A stretch of 64,000 bases of DNA from the NCBI GenBank assembly GCA_033439795.1, contig JAUTDP010000007.1:2790001-2854000 (forward strand), given 5' to 3'. Source of the stretch: Sordaria brevicollis (lineage: Eukaryota; Ascomycota; Sordariomycetes; Sordariales; Sordariaceae). Positions 44,737-55,675 of the stretch are shown piece by piece. The position numbers and the translations under genes were made by a program. Positions within the stretch are counted from its first letter, which is position 1. Each line of letters opens with the position of its first letter. A model generated the notes under the pieces. That model was not told the origin of the DNA. It worked only from the letters and a program-made list of their open reading frames with translations, and made no database searches.

Positions 44737-46724
44737 ATGAACTTAAACAACCCGGATATTATCGTCTCCGTCGACCTGGGCACCACATACACTGGCGTGG
44801 CATGGATGACTCCCAGAACTCCCATCCAGGTGATCAGCGACTGGCCTGGCAGCGGTGACCGAGGTGAACGCAAGGTGCCAACGACGCTGGTGTACAATGC
44901 CAACGGTACTCTCTCGTCATGGGGGTTCATGTGTGCTGACGACGAGCTTGATGTCGGTGTTCCTGGCAGCGGGAAAGTGCGCCGTGAATTCTTCAAAATT
45001 TTCATGGACGCAGATACGTTGACAGAGGCGCAGCAGCAAGGCCTCACCAGTGCGCCGCAAAGTGTCTTCGAAGCGCAGCAGTTCGTGACCGACTTCCTCC
45101 GACAGGTCTATGTTCACGTCAAGGAGTCTATTGAGACGCAGATCGGCAGACGTGGAGTGGGATCCGGCTGGGCAGACCTGGCGGTCGAGTTTCTCTTCAG
45201 CGTTCCAACCACCTGGACGAGCCAAAGCATCGTCAATTCGTTTAAGAAGGTGATCAGAGATTCAGGGTTCGGGATCGAAGGTCCAAGGCACTCGGCGCAG
45301 GTCGACTTGACGGAAGCCGAGGCGGCGGCCGTGGCCACGCTCAAGACCAGTGCTGTAAGCTTTGGCATGGGGAGTGTCTTTCTCACCGTCGATGCCGGTG
45401 GTGGGACAACGGATCTAGCCTTGATGCAAGTCACCTCCTCGAATATGGCCATCCCGCAGATGGCTTCGTTGCATGCCGTCAATGGTGTCGGGATAGGAGC
45501 TACACTGATCGATCGGCTGTTTATACACCTGGTATCGCAGAGGTTGAATGCTTGCCCAGATGCTGCGGCGCATGTACCTCCTGGTTTGCCCTTGCGCCTG
45601 GCGAGAAGCCACCAGTTTCGAACAATGAAGCACAAGTTTGGCGAAAGAGCGTACATGCAACCGCTGTTCAGAATACCTATCGAAGGACTGTCGTTCAACT
45701 TTAGCCACGCCGGCTTGGGGATCGAAAATGGGAAGATGGTTTTCACGCTGTGAGTAATCGCTGTCAGACCAGGCCATCGGGCTAATTCAAAGGATGCTTG
45801 GCTAATCCCAAAATAGACAAGAGATGCAATCACTGTTTGACCCACAGATCGAGGGTATTGTGAGCCGTATAATGGGTGAGCTAGAATGGCTCAGGACCAT
45901 GGGACACTTGCACCAGGTGCAATATATGGTTCTTTCTGGTGGACTCGGCAGTTCAGCCTACGTCCGTGACCAACTCCAGCAGCGATTCTCCGCCCATCGA
46001 CATCCCAATGCGAGCGACCAAGTGGCAGTCATCCCATGTAATGACCCTCAGTTGGTGGTAGTGAGAGGCCTTCTCCTTGACCGGCAACAGAAATGGGAAT
46101 CGGGAGGCGCCGCCTCGGTGTTGTCGACCCGCATTGCTCGAGCAAGTTACGGCGTCATCGTCCAGGAGATATACTTGCCCGCAGTGCATTTCAACGAAGA
46201 TGTCCGCCCTGATCCGTTTGAGCCGAGCAAGAAATGGGCCGTAAACCAGATTCAGTGGCTCATCAAAAAGGGGGATCCGGTAAACCCAAACGCGTCTTTG
46301 GTGAAGTCCTTTCAAATCCGGCTTGCTGCAACCGAGACAACAAGGGCGTGGGACTCTCAAATCGTCATCTCCCACAATGACCCGTCACAGCTGCCGAGTA
46401 GCATGAAGCAAGGTTGGTTCACCCGCGAAGTCTGGCATGTCCTGAGCCCAGCTAACATTTGTTGCAGTTGGAGCATATAAGCTGTGCGAGGTAAAGAGCA
46501 ACCTGGAGGGAGTCCAGCAAGATCAACTTGTTAAAGTTAACAAGAGAGGAACTTGCTGGTCCCGCGGCGTTACATTTTACATCTGTAAATTCGATGTCAG
46601 AGTGATTGTCGCGCCAGCCGACTTAAGGTTTGAACTGTGGTTCGAAGGACAAAAGTTCTCGGGGAATCATGAGCCCATATCTGTCGACTGGGACGTTGAA
46701 GGGTCCAAGGTTAAGGGAGGGTGA
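44737..46724 (+). CDS. Hsp70-superfamily ATPase, HSPA12-like
   Basis: Three exons, 44737-45749, 45817-46412 and 46468-46724, give 621 aa; introns are 67 and 55 nt. The actin-like ATPase fold is clear: phosphate-1 motif VDLGTTYTG (residues 12-20), phosphate-2 motif VDAGGGTTDL (about 219-228) and the adenosine motif VLSGGLGSSAYV (about 375-386). The canonical Hsp70 substrate-binding domain and EEVD tail are absent; the C-terminal ~150 residues are divergent and rich in beta-type sequence (GVTFYICKFDVRVIV). This pattern is that of the expanded fungal HSPA12-type family, whose clients are unknown. A role as a classical chaperone should not be assumed. Confidence 0.9.
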
Positions 46725-47082
46725 TTGAGATCGCGGCTCCTGTTGTGATGGAATAATTGGGATGGCTGTGGCTGTTTCGGTTCACACAAAAGTGGTTGCT
46801 GTGCCAAGATGGAAACCTAGTTGGGTCCATAAAAACACTGCCCTCTGCAGCATCGCATCGTCGCGACTCGTGCAGGTGGTGGTGTTTGGTGTGCACAGGC
46901 TTAAGGTAGCTGTAACAGTATCCACGCAATCTAATTCGTAGTCCTGTTAGTGTCTGTTAGCGCTAAACCCGGTACACACTCTTCACCTCCCCCATCGTCA
47001 TTTGCCTTTTCAGGCTCTTGCCTGCCACACCAATGCCACCACGAACATGGACCCGATCACCTTTACTCCTCGATAGGCCGTC
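46725..47082. other. Intergenic region upstream of the DUF6604-type gene
   Basis: About 360 bp, probably promoter and 5' leader. Nothing else is seen. Confidence 0.5.
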
Positions 47083-50052
47083 ATGTTGCCGAGTAACCTT
47101 TACAGCACATATCGCCAATACAAGCACGACACTGATGTTGTTGCTTCGTGGCTAGCCCAGACCGGAAAGACACTGGGATGTGCCGCTGAACTCCTCGCTT
47201 CCAGCTCCGTCTCTCCCACAAATGTCAATCTCAAGAGCGCTCGCCTGAAGGGCAAGGCCCGAAAATCGGCAAGAGCTCAAGCGCATAAGCAGGCTGGCAG
47301 CTCCTCAGAACCGTCACAGACGAGGCAAAAGTATGTGCTGGCGCTCAAGAACTTCGTGCCGCTCGCCGAGTACATCGGTACGAAGTTGAGCGATTCAAAG
47401 ATCGTTGAGATTCCGGCCGTCGTTCCAACTGCTATCGAGCGCGCTATCACGGTGCGTAAGGGATTTTCCCAGCTTCTTCAGGAACACGGCCAGACTCTCA
47501 AGCTTGAATCCAATGAGAACCACTCCTACTTCGTCTCGGTTCTAGAGAAGGTTCGCCATGTCCTTGAACCCTTGTTCAAAGACTCTTGGGCCAAGAAGGC
47601 CCTTCCCAAGCTGCCTAAGATAACAGCGACCACCAACCCGTTCGATCTCCTCGATTTTTATGACGCCCCCGATTTTGACCTCGGGGAAGACTCCACGGCA
47701 GGCTCGGGGCAAGCTGGCAAGGGTAAGGAGGCAGTCGACGAGGGCGTTGTTGTTGATTATGAAGCTGAAGGCGCTGCGTCCTCTCTCGTCGCCTTTGCTA
47801 CCCTGTTTCGCGATGTTCGCACTCTCCGGACACAAGTCAAGAACCTGTGGGCGGCTTATGCGAAGGGCGAGCTTTCTTTGCCTTCCGTAGCCGTTGCTAC
47901 GAACACTGCCATCAACATTGCACGCTTCATGGAGGAAGATGCTGCCGATAGCATCCGCTTGAACGGGGACTCCAAGACGGCCAAGGATTGGGCCACGTTC
48001 TACTATGAAATGACTGCCAACAGCCAAGGGATCAATATAAGTCAACTCACTCCAGGCAGTTTGATGAACCTCGACGCCTTTCCCATGTTCGACGAGTCCA
48101 TGACTCTTTCCTTTGTCCTTCTGGAGGCATGGATCAACCGGGCAAGGGTGTCAAATGAGGTGATGAGTTATAACGGTCAGTTTGGCTGGTATGATCCGAC
48201 CATCGACTATGATGCAGCACCTCCGGACGTCAAATGGCAGCAAGATAAAGCTGCCTTTATGGAGGTTGCGCCCCAATTCGATATCATGGGACGGTTTAAC
48301 ACCACCTCTCCAGATGCACTCCCAAAAGGAGTGTCTTCTGGTATGCCCGTTGAGGATGAACTCTTGAGAGGGCTTCGTCTTCTTCTTACCAACAAAGACA
48401 AGCCTATACCTTTCTGGCTCGGGTTTGCAACAGCCATTCACCTCGATATACGCCGCGTTCTAGGACGGCAATCTGAGAAGCCGTTTTGGGCTATGATGCG
48501 CTACAACATGGCCATCGATGACAGCATAACCCAAAATCTGGAGTATTATGAGAATTTGACCATCAGTAAGATCTTCCGTTGCAGCCTTTCAACCTTCCAG
48601 GCCCACTACTAACTGCGCATGACAGAGGGCTGGGATCAAATTGACGGCAACAAACTACTCATCAGGCTCCAAAGCGAGGCGCGGTGGTTTACCGAGAACC
48701 CGCTATATAAAGTGATCGAATCCACAGGGTTGTTAACCTCACGTAATAACAAAGAACATACATTCCTGAAAATGCACCCGCTCTTCTGCGGTCTCTGGAT
48801 TCACTACATTCGCACGACCTATCATCTCGTTGCCGCCCAGTTCGAGCGCTGCTGGGGCGGCATCCTCTATACTGGCCATCTCTACAACGCCTTGTGTAAC
48901 GAGAACCTGATCAGCGACGATGAAAAATGGGACGATATGGAGCTCTTCTATCGGTTGCAGGGCGGTAAAGACAAGTTCTTTGTCGGTGCGGCACCCACCG
49001 AGCGGGATAACTACCATAAGCAGCTCTGCATGATGATGGGCTTCTCGGCGACCAGCTTCATCGCAAGCACCAGAAACAAAACTCGGAGGCTCGTGCCCGC
49101 CAAAGCAGGCCCACGCTCTCTCGTGGCTCAAGGTAAGGTATCCTCCAGGTTTCATAATCATTACCAGCCAAGCATGGAAGGAATCAAGCTTTCTGTGGAC
49201 GATGTGCAAGCGATTCTCAACAAGAAGACCCCAAATCCCCAAAAGACGCCTCAGGCCACGCCATCACAGCTCATCCACCAGCTGGCCCTTGACATTGAAG
49301 CCGAAATCCCCGAAACATCCGTCGATTATCTGGCGATGCACCGACAATGCTGGGATTTTCTGCGCAGTCTCAAAACCGCCGTCGATCCGTACTTTACCCG
49401 GGTTGCCGGGCCTGGTTGGATAGAGAGGGAACACCAGCTTCCCTTCGTTGTGGGTTACATATTCTCCACGAGGCTCGACCCTGTAGGGGGAGAAAGTAAG
49501 ATGACCGAGTTTTTGGTGCTTGCCTCTAAAGTCTACAAAGAAGTGGTTGCGCCCTACCGCAAGGACGTAACTCACTTCCTAGAAACCATCCAGGATTACG
49601 ACAAGAAGCTTTCCCACCCTGAAGACAGATTTTTGGGACCTATGCTGAATGAGCTGTCCCTTGATGAACCGGAAGAAGAAGAAGAGTGGGTCGATTCGGA
49701 ATTTGAAGAGATGATGGAGTACGATAGGCAAATGGACGCTCTTTGCCGCGAGTACGACTCGGAATGGGACGAAGACGAAGATCATACCTCGGCTGACTTC
49801 CGACCCAACGATCCCCCACTCGACCCTCGCCTACGAGAGGGATTTGGCCCGGGAGAATCGTTCAGGGAGTTCTACGTTGAGCCCGGTGAACCTCCTAAGA
49901 TGAGCGTGGAAGCCATGCAGCGGTGTGCGCGGGTTTCGAGAGCCTTGAACCGGAAACCCAGTGCGGTTTCGCAAAAGGATGCGGAGTGGCTGGAACTTGC
50001 CCTGAAGAGCCCTGAGTTCCGGAACACAAGGCAAACAAGTGATCAGGATTGA
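47083..50052 (+). CDS. DUF6604-type fungal protein of unknown function
   Basis: Two exons, 47083-48565 and 48626-50052 (60-nt intron, CTACTAAC branch), give 969 aa. The opening MLPSNLYSTYRQYKHDTDVV followed by ASWLAQTG is the hallmark of the DUF6604 family, which covers roughly the first 270 residues and contains a basic Ala/Lys-rich segment (about 50-70). The rest is largely helical without a domain I can name. The C-terminus is acidic (EEEEEWVDSEFEEMMEYD near residue 845). DUF6604 proteins are widespread and multi-copy in filamentous fungi; function unknown. The splice is supported by frame continuity (TIS|KGWDQIDGNKL). Retaining the intron would give a stop after 509 codons. Confidence 0.85.
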
Positions 50053-50598
50053 AATGCTTGAGTGTACTTGGAGGGTAGCAGGATATAAATCAGACCCCGA
50101 CTTCAGCCTTTTGCGCTCCAAGCAACGATGAATAAGACCTAGCGAGAGACTAAACTTATGCTAGTACAAAACCCCCCTTCCCTGAACTATGAACTTGTCA
50201 CCAGCCGAAACTCAACCACTCAAACAATCTCAAACTCAAGGGACGGGAACGTCTCGCTTTCATTGTGTCTATGCGACGTTCAACCACATAGGTACCTAGG
50301 TGATGCAAACCGTGAGATGGCTTCTCAGGCTACATGGTTAAGGCGTGGAGTTTTCGAGGCAAGGGGTTTTGGCTTGGAAGAACTACTCTAAGAAGCGCCA
50401 GGGGCACGAAATATAATCGTGAGAAAAAAAGTCAGGATATAAGAAGGGATGCAAGCAGTAGATATGAAAACGTTAAAGAGGTTCTTAGTCTAGACTATTA
50501 CAGGGTTTTTTTCCTGTATGAATTTTGGTTATAAAGATTCCGGCAGTCGTATCGCAAACTTCTGTCGTAGGTGGTCTGTCGTCTGGAGGCGTCCGCGT
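50053..50598. other. Convergent intergenic region
   Basis: About 550 bp between the stop codons of the DUF6604-type and PhiA-like genes; 3' untranslated sequence only. Confidence 0.5.
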
Positions 50599-51192
50599 CT
50601 AATTCTGCGAGTACAGGCACTTGACGGGGTTCTCGGCAACGACGACGCGGGCGGCGATGCTGAGGCAGCCGGTGTAGCCGGCGGGGTTCTCGATGCCGAC
50701 GTAGGGCAGGATGCGGTACGAGCCGGCGTCGCTGGGGCAGGCGAGGAAGGCGTCGCTGCCGGCGAAGGTCAGATGTTGCGAGGCCTCGTCGATGGCCCAG
50801 CCGCCGCGCTCGGCGTTGCGCGGGGCCGGCTCGGCGCCCGTCGTGTACTGCATGATGCCCTGGCCCATGCCGGAGCGGTCGACGAAGAGTTGCTGCCACG
50901 GCTTGCCGTCCGTGTAGAGCGACAGGGTGCCGTCGGCCTTGTTGAGCACAAAGGTGGCGCTGTTCTGGGCCGGGCCGTTGTAGCATTGGGCGTCCTGGTT
51001 GGACAGGTTGGTGAAGATGCCCTTGTTCATGGCGCCCCAGGCAGTCAGGTGCACGGGGCTAGCGGACCGGATTGACATGACGCCAAAGATGACACTGTCC
51101 GGGTTGGGAGTGCCGGCCTTCTGGCAGGTGGGGGCGCCGAAGACGCCGGTGGCGGCCGAGAGGGCGCTGAGGGCAAGGGTAGTGAACTGCAT
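50599..51192 (-). CDS. Secreted PhiA-like cell-wall protein
   Basis: One exon encodes 197 aa from ATG 51192. The start MQFTTLALSALSAATGVFGA is a clear signal peptide with cleavage expected after GVFGA or nearby. The mature part opens with SVIFGVMSIRSASPVHLTAW, the pattern of PhiA and related fungal wall proteins, then alternating beta-type segments with five Cys (TCQKAG, AQCYNG, ACPSD, TGCLS, VKCLY). There is no GPI-type hydrophobic tail; it ends in CLYSQN. PhiA is associated with phialide/conidial wall in Aspergillus; here only the surface/secreted location is well supported. The CDS is more GC-rich (about position-3 GC) than its neighbours, suggesting strong expression. Confidence 0.85.
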   Translation of the reverse strand: MQFTTLALSALSAATGVFGAPTCQKAGTPNPDSVIFGVMSIRSASPVHLTAWGAMNKGIFTNLSNQDAQCYNGPAQNSATFVLNKADGTLSLYTDGKPWQQLFVDRSGMGQGIMQYTTGAEPAPRNAERGGWAIDEASQHLTFAGSDAFLACPSDAGSYRILPYVGIENPAGYTGCLSIAARVVVAENPVKCLYSQN

Positions 51193-52390
51193 GGTAATGG
51201 TTGGGTGGGTGGTGTTTGTGAAGGAGCAAAAGGAAGCCGTTGTAGCTTGGAGAGATGCCGTTAATATATACATGCAGCTGCCCGCCGACGGCCGCCACCC
51301 GGCATCTCCAATCTCGACGTCTTCGAGTAGCTCGTAGACAGCTTCTGCAGCCCCCATTCAACTTCGTATACTCCAAGCGAAGCGCGATACGATTTCAGGT
51401 CCTCCTGGCCGATGTACTTGGCTTTAACCGTTGAAGGTTAGGTGGCAAGCCAGGCGGGCCAAGCCGTACCGGCGTGCTAGCTTCGGAACCCAACTCTCTT
51501 GTAAACGCCCAAGGGCTGCGTTCATTGGCCGTGATGACCAGGGAAAGAGCTGATCATTGCATAGAGACATCGTATAGAAACGGAAAAGTTGATCATGAAG
51601 ACTCTAGTTGGTATTCATCGAGATATTTGAGGCATTGGTCCAATGACCACTCTACCATTTAGCTCAAAAAGAAGGAAGACATTTTGGCCAGAAGCCCACC
51701 TGAAAAGATAAAAGCAAAAGATGGGAATGAAATCTGACATCGAATCTAAATTCGTCCCAAAAAGCCTTACAGTTAACCTTCCCTTTTAGTGGTGTTGTTG
51801 CAGTTGGACTGCATTGACTTTGGGAATTGAAAGTCGTAATGAATAATATGGGAAGTCTTGACGAGTAACTTTTTGACATATACCAAGCAGTAGAAAATGT
51901 CTGGGAACTTCATGAATGAAAACTGACGATAATCTATATCGCACTGTACACTAGAGGTTTTACTTGTACTAGGGTCTATACGAGATCTGAGGATACGATG
52001 GCGGCCTCTGTTCGGTTCCGCTTTGGGTGGATAAGCCAAGACCTGGGCGTGGAAAAGGGATCACCGTGGAAGACTGGTAAGACCAAAATCTCACTCCCGT
52101 CGAATGCATCAACAAGACAATCTAACAACTCGCTCGTCCTAAAAGCACCGACACGCTGGTAGACGGTCGACTCTCCTTTGTCACCCTCAGCTTTGGCCGG
52201 CACCAAGATCAAACCAGTTCCAGCGCACGCGGAGGATCCAGACGCCGAAAAGGAGACAGAACAGAGGGCGAGTGCGTAGGCTTTGGCCAAGTACATAATC
52301 TTCCAAGGACAGATAGAACTTGGCTGCGGATGCGGTCAATTAGGTAGAACATGCGGAAGTCTTCGATGCGGAGGCGGAAGGGGCGCGGCA
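51193..52390. other. Intergenic region, including an unexplained minus-strand open frame
   Basis: Mostly non-coding. Minus-strand frames between 51976 and 52391 could be remnants of a gene (see findings) but no intact gene is supported. Confidence 0.4.
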
Positions 52391-53300
52391 TGGTCTCAAG
52401 GCCGCTGTGGCGCTCTTTCCGGAGACACAGGCCCGGCCACGCATTACGGCATGCCTCGATAACACGTCCGTCATTAGAGGGCTCCGGGGAACCCTAGAGG
52501 TAGCTGCGTCCACAAGCGGCTTGCCTTGATTTCTGTGCCACCCGCAAGGGCTATGGCCCAAGTCTGGTGAGCATCCGCTGGGTTCTTGGCAACAAGGACA
52601 TCACGGGCAACCTACGAGATCGCTGACGAACTCGCTAAGGGGTTGCTGAAGGGGGAGAGGCAGTCAATCAACCAAGGCTTGGCTACCTTTGCGTACTCAA
52701 GGCGGCTTGCTATAAGAGAGAGGCGCGTACGGATTTCAAGGCATGGTGGGCCGTGAACAAGCTAGAGTCGTATGCAGACTACCGGTTGGGCGTTTTTTAC
52801 CAAGTCTACCGTAGAATTCCGGAAAACGTATCTTGAGGGTTACTGGAAATTTCACACTCAACCCTGGTGACTTGTGCAGATTGCGAGGGCTAAGTAGGTA
52901 ACCCTCAAGATACGTTTTCCGGAATTCTAGAGGGTTAACTTTTTCCGGAATTCTACGGTAATGACGAGTTGGAGGGGAGCTGGACAGGTGCTCCCTACAT
53001 CACCTTCTGGCAGCTAGATCAGGCCACGGGGATTTCAAGGACTACTACGAGCGCATCGAGAACGAGGACGCCCTGCTAACATGCTTTTGCGGAAGCTGGA
53101 AGGATCTCCTCCACCCCTTCTTCTGCAGGAAGGCGTACGCAGTCTCCCCGGGCGTTCACAGGCGAGGCGGCTACGTCGAAGAACCTCTCCCTTGCTATCG
53201 GAATTTACTGGCAACAATTTATTGCTACCATAGAATCCAGACGTCGCACCTCTTTTCGTGGACTTGCACAAGAAAGACTTGGCACCATGCACTCAGGAAG
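52390..53300 (+). mobile_element. Non-LTR retrotransposon (LINE) relic, RNase H and 3' end
   Basis: Plus-strand frames, with frameshifts, keep the typical C-terminus of a fungal LINE ORF2. A segment GLKAAVALFPETQ then CLDNTSVIRGLRGT lies at 52392-52500. SIRWVLGNKDITGN, then EIADELAKG (RNase H final motif), lies about 52578-52650. DFKAWWAVNKLESYADYRLG ends near 52790. After an inserted hairpin element (52807-52960) it resumes with DFKDYYERIENEDALLTCFC and HPFFCRK, a CxC...HxxxC zinc knuckle, up to about 53230. Base composition is ordinary, so this copy shows no RIP signature. The 5' part, including RT, is missing. Confidence 0.75.
52807..52960. mobile_element. 154-bp TA-flanked hairpin element inserted in the LINE relic
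   Basis: The ends TACCGTAGAATTCCGGAAAA (52807-52826) and its exact reverse complement (52941-52960) form a 20-bp terminal inverted repeat bounded by TA. A second, longer perfect inverted repeat of 31 bp pairs 52813-52843 with 52898-52928, so the right end carries two tandem copies of the terminal motif. The loop (52844-52897) is unrelated to the LINE. It splits the LINE frame between YADYRLG and the continuation, showing it arrived after the LINE. Confidence 0.8.
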
Positions 53301-53649
53301 AAGGTGGTTTTTTATATGACATGCACAACCAAGGTGATTGTTTGGATTAGGCGCAGTCATTGTTCCAGTGATGCTGTCCAAGTCAACAGGAAGGTACATC
53401 GGTACTTCAGGTTCCTTTCGGTTTAAGTTCCGCTTGCGCCCGTGTGCCTGCGCCAAGGGACTTCTGCTCCATCATCACCTGCATGAGCCTAAAAGAGCTT
53501 CCCGCACCTTATCCACTATCGCAGCGTCTCGAACGCGCTGCAACATCAATCGAATCGCGCAACACCACGGCATTTCCCTAAAACATCACCAAGACCTCTC
53601 GCTACAACAAGCGGCCCGCGACCGGACTGAATTGAGCAGACTTCGGATT
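53301..53649. other. 5' region of EAF6
   Basis: Probably promoter and leader. A plus-strand frame runs through it without an obvious domain. Confidence 0.4.
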
Positions 53650-54467
53650 ATGGATCACTCTGGTCCAAAAATGGGCATGACCGACGGCGCAGCTGGTATT
53701 CCATACTACGAAAAGCAGCGACAGCATCTTAAAGAGCTGCTGAATAAGAAGAAGCTTTTAGAAAAACGTTTGGTACGCCTTGCCGACTCATAACCATGCA
53801 AACCAAGCGTCGAATTGCCCGCTGACACAAACTAAAGCTTGCGCAAGAAGAAGCCATCTATCAGAAAGAAACCGAATACCTCGAAAACACACCAGCGGGC
53901 AACATCATCACGGGCTTCGACAACTATACCAAAGGCACCGCCAATGTCGCAGCACAGCGCCGGAAGACAGGGTTGACAGATGCGAATCGTGTCTTCTCGA
54001 GGAGTTCGATATCGTACAATCCGGCGGCTGTGCGTCGTTCTGTATTTTCTTCCCCCCTCCGTTCCTTCTGGCTAGACACCTATCCCGCATCCACCAGCCC
54101 ATACCCTCCTCTTTCGTCCGTCGCATTCTCCCACAATGCACTCTGGAACACAACGAATTCGCACAGAAATTGGTCATATTGAGGGTCAACCTATAATGCT
54201 AACCAATATGGAACCCAACAGCAACAAGAATCACAAACGCCAGCCTCTTCAGCCCCCGCTTCCCACGCGCCGACACCGGTCTCGACAACATTCAATAACA
54301 AAGACGGTGCATCCAGTGCACCGACACCCACATCAGCCACAGCCGGCAAGGCGAGCAATTCTAAGAAGAAGAAGGCTCCGACCGCGGGTGCAGGCGTCGA
54401 AGACAGCGAGACCGACTCAAGAGAGACGAAGAAAGCTAGGACCAACTTTGGTGCTGTTCGCAAGTGA
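53650..54467 (+). CDS. eaf6: EAF6, NuA4/NuA3 histone acetyltransferase subunit
   Basis: Three exons, 53650-53772, 53838-54029 and 54222-54467, all junctions in phase 0, give 186 aa. Residues 18-85 are the NuA4/EAF6 domain: a coiled coil (YYEKQRQHLKELLNKKKLLE, LAQEEAIYQKETEYLENT) followed by GNIITGFDNYTKG, and then RRKTGLTDANRVFSRSSISY, the conserved core. Exon 3 is a Ser/Thr/Ala-rich linker ending in KKARTNFGAVRK, a conserved basic tail. Intron 2 (192 nt) begins with GTGCGT and ends after a GCTAAC branch; it is the less certain junction, but frame and the C-terminus support it. The protein is a shared small subunit of MYST acetyltransferase complexes in the nucleus. Confidence 0.9.
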
Positions 54468-55267
54468 AGCTGGTTGGGGATAAAGCAAAAAAGCCAGAGT
54501 CGGAACTGTACAGTCGTGTTGCACTTGGGTTCCTGTTGCAAGCAGATGGGTTTCATCTGCGCATCATGAGGAAGGATCCGGTCCTGTTGGGTGGTACAAG
54601 GCGTTATTGGGTTGCTCCAAATGGGCCAGGTTCAATGGGTTAGGTAAAGCGAGGCGTTTGGGAGGGCATTCTCGTCCATGTTTTCCAGCGGCACATGTAG
54701 GATAACCTATGAAGGCATGTTATTTTGTCATTTGAACATCACCGTGGATTTCTGAATCAGCAAGTGCAAGGAGTAGGAATTGGGATAGCACCACAGAACA
54801 TGTCTGGCGGTACCTTTTCCCCACAATCTGCTACTGGTTCTGCTTGTCCAAGCCAATGTGCGATGTCCATGAACGCCCGCTATTCTTGCTCGTGTCCTCA
54901 ATGCATGGGGTACCGAAGACAAACTGTGTGAAAAAATATTGGAATGCAAAAAAATGTCTACATTGCTTCTGGCTTCAGAGTTGTTCATGCTGGCGAAGTT
55001 GAGAGCGTGGTCTTCATCTACCGGGTCCGGAGCTGAGTGCGATACTCACACGGGCGGGATCAAAAAAGGTGCGTGCCTGGCTGCCAACTGCCAGTGTGTG
55101 AATCCCTCTCCTTGACGGGACGGCAGTCCGGCTGCCTTTGGGTGGAGCCTCCTGTGTGCGCTCTGAGTGGGTGAAGGCCGCTCAATCACGAGTGACCCAC
55201 ACAGAATTGCAGCAACCCAGGAAAATTTGCACTTGCGCACAGACCGGGTGCGGCACCTCTGGGAGGG
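54468..55267. other. Region between EAF6 and the U3 gene
   Basis: About 800 bp: EAF6 3' end on the left, U3 promoter on the right. No protein gene is recognised. Confidence 0.45.
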
Positions 55268-55274
55268 TATAAAA
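55268..55274 (+). promoter_or_regulatory. TATA box of the U3 gene
   Basis: TATAAAA lies 52-58 bp upstream of the inferred U3 5' end, in a GC-rich surrounding followed by a pyrimidine-rich stretch. The spacing and the spliceosomal intron fit RNA polymerase II transcription, as known for yeast U3. Confidence 0.6.
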
Positions 55275-55325
55275 CACCCTCCTCCCTTCCGCCATTTCGA
55301 TTTTCTTTTCTCTTTTTTTCTTCAT

Positions 55326-55675
55326 GTCGACAATACTTCAGTGAGTCCCCCCTACTATTGGGATCTGCTCTCCTCTTTGGGAGATGCGCTTTCGCACACA
55401 GATGATGCTAACCACACTGCGCTTTACAGGAGAATCATTTCTATAGTATTTGTCCTCTTTTGTGTTCCCTAAAGGAGCCACAGATCCCACCGCGGTTGAT
55501 GATCAATATCCTCGGCGCCCAACAGTGAGGTCCACTTATTTACTCTCGCTCTGCCTGCAAAGGTGGCGGTTGCTTCGGTGACTGTATAGAGAGTGGCGAT
55601 GATCTGTACCCCGATTTCCAGAGGTCTGCCTTCGGGCGCTCTGGCGGGGTGGGTGTCGATGGAAGTCTGACGCGC
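55326..55675 (+). ncRNA. U3 snoRNA with a spliceosomal intron
   Basis: Exon 1 (55326-55340) is GTCGACAATACTTCA, almost the yeast U3 5' end. An 89-nt intron (55341-55429) follows: GTGAGT donor, GCTAAC branch, TTTACAG acceptor. Exon 2 (55430 to about 55675) begins with the box A region, AATCATTTCTATAGT, nearly invariant among eukaryotes. Box C' is GTTGATGA (55495-55502), a box B-like segment CAACAGTGAGG at 55520-55530, box C GCGATGATCT (55596-55605) and box D GTCTGA (55665-55670) follow in the right order. The spliced RNA would be ~261 nt, close to fission-yeast U3. U3 guides cleavage of the 18S precursor in the nucleolus. The exact 3' end is estimated at five bases after box D. Found by motif recognition only. 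Confidence 0.93.
55341..55429 (+). other. Spliceosomal intron of U3 snoRNA
   Basis: GTGAGT at the start, GATGCTAACC branch at 55405-55414 and TTTACAG at the end, 89 nt. It sits exactly where the intron of S. cerevisiae U3 genes sits, directly after ACTTCA. Confidence 0.88.

Noticed and set aside
55325..55540. Spliced 38-codon protein frame starting ATGTCGACA
   Set aside because: It overlaps U3 exactly and its sequence is explained by conserved U3 boxes; the splice signals belong to the U3 intron.
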